Positions 24,901-33,200 of a DNA stretch of 34,178 nucleotides are shown piece after piece. Numbering within the stretch: position 1 is the stretch's first letter; every line of letters begins with the position of its first letter. The notes under the pieces were generated by a model. It was not told the origin of the DNA. It made no database searches and saw only the letters and a program-made list of their open reading frames with translations. The position numbers and the translations under genes were made by a program. Source of the stretch: Pseudonocardiaceae bacterium YIM PH 21723 (GTDB taxonomy: Bacteria; Actinomycetota; Actinomycetes; Mycobacteriales; Pseudonocardiaceae); the NCBI GenBank assembly GCA_003600225.1, contig QZFT01000074.1, forward strand, positions 1-34,178, written 5' to 3'.

Positions 24901-25297
24901 AGGACAACGTCCGGCCGTTCTCGGTCAGGGCGAACAACGGGCCGGCGCCGCCACCGGACAGCCGCACCTGAAGCGGGCTGGCCTTGGGCACGATCCCGTC
25001 GCCGGACCACTGCAGGTCGGTGTCCACGGCGGACCAGGAGCCGTCGGCGCGCCGGACCCGTGCCTGGGTGGCGGACAGCTCCGCGGTGAACGTCCCGTTC
25101 GGGTTGGCGAGTACCCGGGTGCGTTCGGAGGTCAGCTCCGGCACCTCGACCGGCTGCCCGGAAGTCTTGGCACGCGCCGAAGGCGTCGCCTGTGTCGCCG
25201 GCGGGAGAATTGCCGGTATTCCGGCGGAAACGGCTGTCGCGAGTAAGCAGGCGATCAACCTTGTACGCACGCGAGAAGCGCGCATGACCCCAGTCAT
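21992..25297 (-). CDS. secreted protein with two C-terminal LamG domains
   Basis: 1101 residues. ATG 25297 has AAAGG 6 bases upstream; signal peptide about residues 1-37. The N-terminal ~430 residues include a stretch common to RHS-associated secreted proteins (WSAVDTDL, YPEVLPGVDLKV) and a DNRLRE-like Trp-rich region. Residues ~430-670 contain Ig/Fn3-like repeats. Two concanavalin-like LamG domains follow at ~678-887 (IGQWNLDEKSGST to DIDDVRIWDRRIY) and ~890-1101 (VGQWDFDEQDGS to AIDEVRVYQG). LamG domains usually bind carbohydrate or protein at cell surfaces. The ATGA overlap with the RHS toxin shows translational coupling, so it probably works with it as an adhesion or delivery partner. Confidence 0.88.
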   Translation of the reverse strand: MTGVMRASRVRTRLIACLLATAVSAGIPAILPPATQATPSARAKTSGQPVEVPELTSERTRVLANPNGTFTAELSATQARVRRADGSWSAVDTDLQWSGDGIVPKASPLQVRLSGGGAGPLFALTENGRTLSYGWPGTLPKPLLSGDTATYPEVLPGVDLKVRPARDRIAQAFVVKTRAAAANPALRSIRMTLDGAEAFRMGEPRMWDSRRIADPVKRAQAEDPAEARRASEDFVSAPRTGAKVADVGYTKAPGELVLQPDMDLLTGQDTVYPVIIDPPVDLNYQWTMINARHSGQSYWTGDDRQEAKVGYVEDPRDGWEKYRTALSFDTRPLRGKVVNSGGLDGTLNYSYNSANTEAKLFLVAPIGPGTTWDNHQASWTEELESTPMAARNGPKHVEWRGDRLLGKLRQSAQDWDTITLGLISAPESSINTAWKKFDPNKFVLHVEYNSYPDAPRDIRIDEITSCVKGDGRPATNNLRPTLKAIASDPDGGTLSMQARFGEIGPDGKYDVENGKFTYYAQSDVRSGSQGQLKVDQLTSGRSYWFFLVNKDPQLWSERSPICEFTVDTTAPDKKPAISSADGMYPNDGKVHGGVGKTGRFTFGSNGSSDNGVNDVTGYRYGFTQPPVDFVKADKPGGSATAGVTPENRNLNRLFVQSVDRAGNTGPTETYEFWAGRGTAPIGQWNLDEKSGSTLADGSGGNRPATLSGGTAFTDSLVGGGNGAVNFNGRDGSAATGRPVIESGTNFSVTAWVRMTADGTAQTVVAQDGERASGLYLQYSKSFNRWSFTVTAGDSDGTDGTQVVSDQAPRLGVWTHLAGTFDAANKVARLYVNAREVGKSEVPNPWSGAGATTIGRAKWQGRSTDYFTGDIDDVRIWDRRIYESEIAEIADQPTLVGQWDFDEQDGSTAADSSGFGRPLSMKDGATFTSGHSGNAGSFGGKAYADAGKPVLRTENSFTIAARVKINNLDATYTVLGQDGNRTSPFLLQYQKTDNRWVLCLMSPDGDGPSCAKALTGEPPKIGEWVHLTGVYDVRLRQVRLYLNGKRADVGVSGDLWQAGGAFTVGRGKWQGKPTDFFPGAIDEVRVYQGVLSESDIFDLGRA

Positions 25298-25519
25298 GGT
25301 GAACCTTTCAGACCCCAGTAATCAGCCGAAGCTCGTCTATGGCGGCATAGATCGCAGGTCAGCTAGCCGCAGCCGAACCTTAAGGTTTCCTGAGAAGCAT
25401 GGCTATAGCCCGAAGGGTTGCATTCACCGGTTCGTCAGGCAACTTGTCGTCCGTTATTCGGAAGGCCTGGAGTAACCGTTCCGAGATAGGGTAGACGTGC
25501 TTTTCACCTGATTTTCAGG

Positions 25520-26179
25520 TCAGGGTTGTTCCAGACAGCGGACCGAGACGAGCAACCGGGTCACCGCGTTGCGCTCGTCCAGGATGTCGACCACCGCGAG
25601 CTCCACCCGGGCACCGGGCACGAGGCAGCCGACCGGACCGCCGCGGTGCACGTCCTCCCGGTCGATCCACCCCGGCACGGTCGTCGAGTAGCTGCCGATC
25701 CCGGTCCGATGATCCCGCTGAACGCTGAAGAAGTGCTCGTCGACCTTGGTCACCGTGCCGATGGACAGGCTCGGCCGGGCATCGTCCAGCGGTGTGCAGT
25801 AGGCGACCGTGCCCACGGCGAGCACCGCGAGGGTCGGCAGGGTGACCAGCAACCGAACCGGCACCCGGACGGTCGGCGACTTCGGCTCACGTTCCGGCTC
25901 AGTGCGCAGGAACCAGGCCGCGACCAGGAAGATCCCGGCAAGCCCCAGGAGAACGGCGAACAGTGCGCCGTGCTGCCAGCCGAGCACCTTGTCGAACAGG
26001 TTCGAGGCGCTGTCGTACCGGAGCCATTCACCGGAGCCCTTGGCCACCGCGAGCGCGAGCGTGGCCAGCAGGACGATCAGCCCGTAGTAGAGGAGCAGCC
26101 GCACCGCTCCGGTGCACCAGCGCAGCGCGAGCAGCATCCCACCGCCGAGCACGACGGCGAACGCCAGATATCCAGCCAT
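25520..26179 (-). CDS. four-TM membrane protein of unknown function
   Basis: 219 residues. GGGGTAGG directly precedes ATG 26179. Four hydrophobic segments at about residues 3-20, 27-45, 70-90 and 108-126, then a soluble ~90-residue C-terminal domain with beta-strand pattern (SIGTVTKVDEHFFSV, ARVELAVVDIL, VTRLLVSVRC). No family recognised. It lies upstream of the LamG-RHS operon by 222 bases on the same strand. The spacer (25298-25519) shows only a small ACCTGA/TCAGGT hairpin (25506-25520) at the stop, a possible terminator. A link to the toxin system is possible only by position. Confidence 0.7.
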   Translation of the reverse strand: MAGYLAFAVVLGGGMLLALRWCTGAVRLLLYYGLIVLLATLALAVAKGSGEWLRYDSASNLFDKVLGWQHGALFAVLLGLAGIFLVAAWFLRTEPEREPKSPTVRVPVRLLVTLPTLAVLAVGTVAYCTPLDDARPSLSIGTVTKVDEHFFSVQRDHRTGIGSYSTTVPGWIDREDVHRGGPVGCLVPGARVELAVVDILDERNAVTRLLVSVRCLEQP

Positions 26180-26292
26180 ACCTACCCCCAGGAATCACCG
26201 CACAGTGTTCCAGAGGCGTGGGGGTGGTGGCCAAAACTGTGAAGCCGTGGGCAGCCCTAGTCGACTGCCACACACAGCTCCCCCAGAGAAAC

Positions 26293-26700
26293 TCAGGCAG
26301 AGCCAATAAAGGCGCCGTCCCCAAACGCAACAAGTTCAACTTCTGACAACCGCGGCACCTGCCACTTCGACTTCGCAGCGTGCTGGACGAACTCAGCCGG
26401 CAAAAGCGCATTATAGGTTCGAACATAATAGCCAAGAGCCGCAGACCATTCCCAGACACCGTTGATGGCCGTGCCGCTTTTACCGGCAATCACCTCGTGA
26501 TCAACCAGAACATCAACAACATCCGCACTGGCGAGCACGAAAGGAACTCCGCTATCGAGATAATCGGCGAGCAGCGCCCAAGCTTCGGGGTTTCCCTAGT
26601 TGGGGTAATCAGTCAAGGAGATGTCGTCAGGCGCATAGTGACACTATTCTCGAAAATACCCGACCGCCTTCAATATCTGATCAAATCTCCACTTTGACAA
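26293..26700 (-). pseudogene. decayed gene with two in-frame TAG codons
   Basis: One frame reads 136 codons from TTG 26700 (MSKWRFDQILKAVGYFRE) to TGA 26293. It is interrupted by TAG at 26646-26644 (codon 19) and 26598-26596 (codon 35). The sequence on both sides looks protein-like and continuous: YAPDDISLTDYPN, then GNPEAWALLADYLDSG, then LGYYVRTYNALLP. Both TAGs could come from TGG by one change, and Trp fits the context. The 81-codon frame from GTG 26538 is the surviving part. Position after a toxin-immunity unit suggests a former immunity or accessory gene. Confidence 0.65.
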
Positions 26701-26703
26701 ACA

Positions 26704-26741
26704 TGAGGTGGGTGGCACCCCCAGGGGAACCACCCACCTCA
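26704..26741 (-). terminator. terminator hairpin after the RHS2 immunity gene
   Basis: TGAGGTGGGTGG (26704-26715) and CCACCCACCTCA (26730-26741) form a perfect 12-bp stem with a 14-base loop. It starts 17 bases past the immunity gene stop on the minus strand. No T-run follows, as is usual in high-GC actinomycetes. Confidence 0.75.
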
Positions 26742-26758
26742 TTGAACGGTCCTACCGG

Positions 26759-27280
26759 TTAACCGGCCTGCTTGGCCCGGCGGACCAGCTGATATTCAGC
26801 GGCCTCTCGGACGACCTTGTCCTCATCGTGAGTCAAGTCGCGAAGAGCGTCCTCCGCCTCACTTCCGGGAAGGTTGCCGATTCCCCAGATCGCCTTGACC
26901 GCGAGGGCGCGAATGTCATCCCCCTCTTCATGCTGGGGGATCCATGTCGCCAACTTGACCAGAGTCGGCAGGGCACGAATATCGCGATAACTGGCCAGAG
27001 TTGTAGCGATGTTCTCGTGATCGGTATGCCATTCAGCAGTGGCGACACGGATAAGGATATCGAAGTGCTCAGCATCGAAGCCAAAGGAGCCGGCCACGAC
27101 GGAAGCCGCAACCAGTCCATCCCCATACTGCTGATCGATAGCTTCGCGCAAAAGTCGCAACCCAAGGGTTCGGCCATCGGTCTCACCAAAGCGCTTCACG
27201 ATCTTCGCCATGGCGCCATCCCGTTCAGCCTGCGGAACGTGGACCAGTGAAAAAATTGCTTCGCTATCTTCTGGTGTCAT
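26759..27280 (-). CDS. HEAT-repeat-like candidate immunity protein for RHS toxin 2
   Basis: 173 residues, predicted almost all helical. Repeated helix pairs such as DIRALPTLVKLATW, DDIRALAVKAIWGIGNLP and EDALRDLTHDEDKVVREAAEYQL have the HEAT/armadillo pattern. Such small alpha-solenoids are common as immunity proteins, although HEAT proteins have many other roles. The ATG (27280) overlaps the RHS toxin stop as ATGA, so it is translated from the same message. This makes it the cognate inhibitor candidate. Cytosolic, acidic, GC lower than the RHS body. Confidence 0.8.
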   Translation of the reverse strand: MTPEDSEAIFSLVHVPQAERDGAMAKIVKRFGETDGRTLGLRLLREAIDQQYGDGLVAASVVAGSFGFDAEHFDILIRVATAEWHTDHENIATTLASYRDIRALPTLVKLATWIPQHEEGDDIRALAVKAIWGIGNLPGSEAEDALRDLTHDEDKVVREAAEYQLVRRAKQAG

Positions 27281-30200
27281 CGTAGCCTCTGGAAACTGGT
27301 AATGGAATCGTTGAAGAAGTCAAGCGCCCGACCTGTTCCAAGAGCGATCGTAATATTGTCCTGATTCTCAGGCGAACGCTCGTGCTTGAATCGGGCGAAC
27401 CTCTTTCCCCACCCAGGACGGCTGATGGCCATGTCCGGATAGAGTCGAGCAGTTAGCGGAGATTTATCCCGCACACCCATCCGCTCCAGTCCAGCTCGGG
27501 TTCCGGGCTTGGTGGTGAACTGCACCAGAACGCCATCATAGTTTTCCGAGAAACTACGCAGGGACGAGATGGATGTCTCGGTTGTGCCCGACACCCTGCC
27601 GGTGTCCTTCAGTACTTGGTAGTGCTCGGCGCTCAGCGACCGGTAGAAGGTCTCGCCGCAGTTGTGCGTGATGACGTCCTTGCCCGCCGCCTGGACGGAG
27701 AAGGTGTGCACCTGGTCGATGGTCAGGTTGTGCACCTTGCGCAACGCGGTGTACGCCTTGAGCGACAGGACGTTGAGCAGCTCGCCGGACGGGGTCAAGA
27801 CCTGGTCACCGGGCGTCAGTTCGCCGGCCTTCACCCACGCCCCGCGGTTCGCCACCCAGATCGGATGACCGTCGGTGGCGACGATGGTGCCCCGGTCCGA
27901 ACCGGTGTCCACGGTGATGTCGACCATGGAACGGTCGCCCTCACCGACGATGGCCGCGACGACCTCACGAGCCTCCGACTTACCCGTCTCAGGGTCGGTG
28001 GCCAGTACCTTGTCGCCTGGCTTGATATCGGCGATCTGCCGGTGTGAACCATCCGCCATCAGCACGGGAGTACTGGAGGCGAAGCTGTTGATCACGCAGT
28101 TCTTACCGACGTCGGCAAGCGCTCTGGCCTCCTGTGCGACGGCCTTGCTCGCGGCTTTCGCCACCTCCTTGCCACCGGTCTTGGCCATGATCGCGGCCGC
28201 ACCGGCCTTGAGCCCGGCTCCGGCGATCGAGCCGAGGCCCGCGGTGATACCACCGACCGCGGCACCGGTCAGCGCGGCCTTGGCGGTATCCCAGGAGACC
28301 TTCCCCCCGCTGTCCACCAGTTGCTCGACCGCACCGGCCACCGCACCGGCGAACGCACCGCAGGCGACCACGCCGACGCCGGTCACACCGAGAACGGCGC
28401 CACAACCGACACCGGCCACCAGACCGACGGCAATGCCGGCGATCTGCGCCTTGTGGTTCTCGACGAAGTTGGCCGTGGCCTTCCACGCCGACTTGGTCTT
28501 ACAGCTCAGATCCCAGGTGCCACAGGCTTTCTTCGGCGCGGGCTTGGCCACCGGCGGTGGCTGGTAGGCCGGCGCGTGGTACTCCGTACCGGCGGGCAGC
28601 CGGCCCCAGTAACCGTCCTCGGCCGTGCCGCCACCGGAGGCGTCGGGGAACTTGGACCAGTCGATTTCCTCGTGGTATTCGTTGTCCCAGTACGTCCCGG
28701 TGGGGTCGGAATGGGTGATCGGGTTGTTGCCACTGTAGGAGTAGGCGTTCATCTGCTGCGGCAGCATCGCGTCGAACACCGGGTCCACCGAGATGAACCG
28801 GCCCATCGCCGGGTCGTACTCGCGGGCCCCAAGATGGGTCAGACCGGTGGAATCCTGGTCGCCACCGACGAATCCGTGACTGTTCGGCCAGTTCGACCTG
28901 TCCCCACGGGCCACCCCGAACGGGTCCTGACGGCGAAGGGTCGTCTTCTGATCGCCCTTGGCCTCAATGGACACCTTGGCGGTGCCCTGGTGGTCGTTGG
29001 CCAGCCAGGTCACACCTTCCGCGGTGCGCTGGGCGATGACGCTGCCGTTGTAGCTGTAGAACCGGGTGCCCTTGGCGTTGGCGCCGCCGGGACCGGTCTT
29101 CAGTTCCATGCCGGGCAGGTAGAGCGTCCACCCGGTGGCGTCCCGGCGGATCAACCGATTGCCACCGGCGTCGTAGACGAAGGTGGACTCGGCCGAGCCT
29201 TCCTTGATCTTCGAGACCTTGCCCTCGGCGTCCCACTCCAGGGTCTGGTTGTTCGCGCCGTTGGGCCGGGTGGCCAGCTCACCGGTCTCGTTGTAGGCGA
29301 AGGCCGAGGTGACCTTCTTGGCGCCGTCGTTGACCTCGACCGAACTGGCGGCGTGCGGGCGCGCAGCACCGGGGTTCGGGTAGGTAGTCGTGCTGGTCAC
29401 CGACGTGGACGACGTCCGGTCGATCTTGGTCTTCCGGTTGCCGACGGTGTCGTAGGTGAAGGACTGCCAGTACGGGCCAGGTCCACCGAGGGCGTTCTGC
29501 GCGGGCGCCTTGCCGCAGTCATCGGCGTTCGGCGTCCACGCCTCGGTCAACTGCCGGAGCCGGTCGTACTGGAAGCACTGGACATCGGCGGCACTTCCCG
29601 TCTCCGGGACGTCCGCGATCCTGGTGACATTGCCGGCCTGGTCGTACGAGTAATCCGTATTCGACACCTTGGCGTTCGCCGAATCGGTGTACACCGCCGT
29701 GCCGATCAGGCGTCGGGTCGATTCGTCGTAGCTGTAGCCGACCTGCGCACTGACGCCGTTCGTCTTCTCCGCGAAGCTCACCACGCCGGGTTCGGCCAGG
29801 TTGGTGTACTTCGACTCGATGACGTAGGACGACTTGCCCTTGAACGTGGTGGGCAGGCCGAGCTTGTCGTACTCGTAACCGAGGGCCTCCCGCTCAAGGC
29901 CACCCGCGGCCGGCTGGAGTGTCGCTGCCGGGCTGCCGTCCACCTTGTAGGAACTGCTGAAGGTGTAGGTGCCCGCCAGGGATTTCTCCACCGCCGGGAT
30001 GGTGATCTTGACGTCGGTGGGCCGGTAGCCGTTGTCGTAACCGGTGATCTCGTTGACGTAGGCCTGGCCACCGGAGAACCGGGTCGTCCGGTTCGGCTGC
30101 CCCTTGCGCACCTCGTCGTAGACCGTCTCGGTGCGCTTGGTGCCACCGATCCTGCCGTCGTAGCTGGCCTTCGGCCTGCCGAGATCGTCGTAGTCGAACG

Positions 30201-33200
30201 CGATCGTGTTGCCACGGGCGTCCGTCTTGGACTCCAGCTCGTTGAACGCGTTGTAGACGGAGGTGGCGACGCCCTTGTCCGGGTCCTCCACCTTGATCTG
30301 CTGACCGGCCAGGTCGTAGGTGTACTTCCAGGTGTTGCCCGCCGGATCGGTGACCGAGGCCAGCTGGTTCTTCCTGGTGTAGCCGTACGTCGTCGCCTGG
30401 TAGGCGCCCTCAGGCTTGGCGCTGCCGGTGTGCTGCCGCATCTCCACCGTGCGGCCACGGCCGTCGGTGATCGTGGTGGTCGGCGTTCCGCCCTGCGGCG
30501 GGGTGACGTAGGTGCGGTCACCGCCGTACGCGGTGGTGCTGCGCCATAGCTCCCGGAGTTCCGAGCGCTGGATGCTCGCGGCCGGCCTGCCGGCCCCGTC
30601 GAACTCGGTCAACACCTGGTCGGGGATCTTGGTGTCCGTGTTCGCCGGCAGGAACAACGCCCTGCCCGGATCACCGAGGGCGGTGTACTTGCCGTTGGTC
30701 TTGAACGGGCGACCGGTGGCGTCGTACAGCGTGTCGGTGAGGATCCGCTTTCCGCCGTCCTCACCAGGTGCGGCGGCCTGCGTCTGGCGAGGCCGCAGCA
30801 GGCCGTCGAACAACTGGTAGGAGGTGATGAACTGACCGGCGGGATTCAGCGTCGAGGTGACAACGGCGCTCGCCGCGTCGTTGCGCAGGTCGTACTCGTA
30901 GCGGATGCTCGGGTCGCCTGAGGTGGAACGGCCCGGCAACCAGACCCCGGTGAGCCGGCCGAGGCCGTCGTAGCCATGCGTGGCGGTCAAACCGTTGGAA
31001 TCAGTGGCCCTGACAGCCTGGCCCCAGGCGGGATCCAATTCAACGGTGGTCTCATGACCCAACGGGTTACGGGACACCGTCTTGGTGACCGGCGCTCCGG
31101 AAGCCGGGGTGTAGTCGGTGGTCGACCGCTTGTCCTTGACGTCCCAGGACTCCTTGACCCGGCCGTACTCGTCGTAGCCGGCGCGGGAGGCCGTGTAGTA
31201 CTCCGGCTTGCCGTCCTTGAAGGACTTCAGGGCTTCGAGCTTGGTGACATTGCCTCTATCAGGGGCCTCACCGAAGTTCTTGCCGTCGTAGTAGGTGCGG
31301 CCGTCACCGATGACATCGGCGTCGTTGGTCGTCTGCTTGTCGCAGGCCACGGCGAAGGTCTGGACCCTGTTCGGGAAGGACATCATCCAGGCGCCGTCGT
31401 TGCGGGCATAACTGGTGACGGTGCACTGATCGTCGTCGGCGCTGTCCTCGTCGCCGAAGTCCCAGACCTTGGTGGCCAGACCGAAATCGCCGTAGTCGGT
31501 AGTGGTCTTGGTCTTGCGCACACCCCGGTTGCCGTCCAGCGCGAACCGGCTGCGCACCGTACTGGTCGCCGCGTATCTGGCCTCGACCGTCATGCCGTTG
31601 ATCGTGCGTTTGGCGGTGGGGTTGGACAGCCACGGGTCGTTGACGGTGCCAGAGATCTCCGCGCCGGTGCGGGCGTCCTTGGTGATCGTCTCGCGGGCCA
31701 TGCCGGCCAGGGCCTCGGCGTCCTTGACGCCCTGCACCTCCACCGAGCGGTTTCCGGACGGGAGTTTGTCCCCGTCCATGCCGCGGAAGTACACGTTCTC
31801 GGTGACCGCTCCGTCGCCCTTGCGGGCGATGACCTTGCCGTAGCCGCGCCACTTGGACCAGTTGCGGGCGTCCTTGCCGATGAGGCCGTCCTCATCGGTG
31901 TAGTGCCAGGCAGGAGGCTCCGGGTATTCGTACGAGGTGGTCATCGTCGGGGACGAGGTGGCCAGGTCGGATTCGTGGACTGAGGCAACCGGGTACTTGT
32001 GGAAATAGTCCAGCTTCGGCTCGGTCCAGCCGGGTGGGGTCCACTTCACCGGGTAGCAGCGCAGGCCGTTGCTCTCGGGCTGGGTGGGTACCTTGGTCCC
32101 GGCGGCGCATTCGCGGTCCAGATACTTGACTGTGATCACGCCACCGGTCTCGGTGAAGATCTGCTGCATCCGCATCCAGCTCAGCGGCGGAGCGTGATCC
32201 GGACCGGCCGGGTCGACCCGGTTGTCCAGGCTCTGCGGGACGAACCTGACATCCTTGAGCTCGGTTCCGGAACCTGCCTTGCCGGAATGGCTGATGGTGT
32301 CCAGCCACATGCCCTGTGTGCCCTTGTCACCCGCGCTGGGCCACGAGTGCTTCAGCGTCCAGGATTCGACATCGGTGTAACCGTCACCGTTGCGAACCTT
32401 GGTGGTGACCTTGGCCAGCCGCCTCGCCGTCCAGAAAGTGGGTGCGCCGGTCAGACACGGCTTCACGGTGCAGCGCTGGTCCCAGGGAGTGTCGGGCCAG
32501 TTCTTCCAGTTCTCCTTCTTCTCCGGGTCGCAGTTGGCCGCGCACCGGTCTCCGGTCTCGAACTGAACGCGCAGCGGCGCGGCGAGGGACTCGTCAGAGT
32601 TGCGGGTGCCGTAGTCCAGGTGATCCAGGTAGCCGCCACGCACGTACTCCGTCAGCTTGTCGGTGTCGGCGTTCTTGGCGTACTTGTTCGTCTCCTTGGC
32701 GTACCAGTACGACATGGTGTTGCCCTGCGGGTCCACCACGTAGTCAAGGTTCCACCGCCACGGCTGATCGCAGAACGAGTCCGCGAAGGTGGCCTTGTAG
32801 CAAGGTTCACCAGCGTGGTTGCCCGCCACTGGCACGGTCCAGCGGGAGTTGGTGTCATCGCCACGCTTGGGCAGCTTGCCCCGGCCGAAGAAGTACTGGG
32901 TGCCGTTGATCGTGGTGACCTTCCAGTGGTCACCGAACTCGCCAGAGGTGATGTGCTCGACCTTCGAGCCATCCTCCTTGCGCGGCCGGAAATTGCCGGT
33001 CGCATCGTCCCGGACGAGTTCCACAGTGGACCCGCCGAGATTCATGGTGGCGTTGTCCACCGCCCAACACAGATCACCGGTCTTGGTCTTGTTGTTCGCG
33101 CCCGGTTTGTCCTTGTCCTCGGAACACGAGGCATAGGAGCGCTCGATATGCCCGGGGGCCATCTCGAAGCCTTCGCCGATCCAGGACGGCTGGTTGTTCG

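Noticed and set aside
22223-25246. 1007-codon plus-strand frame opposite the LamG gene
   Set aside because: Antisense shadow; the minus strand has a signal peptide and LamG domains.
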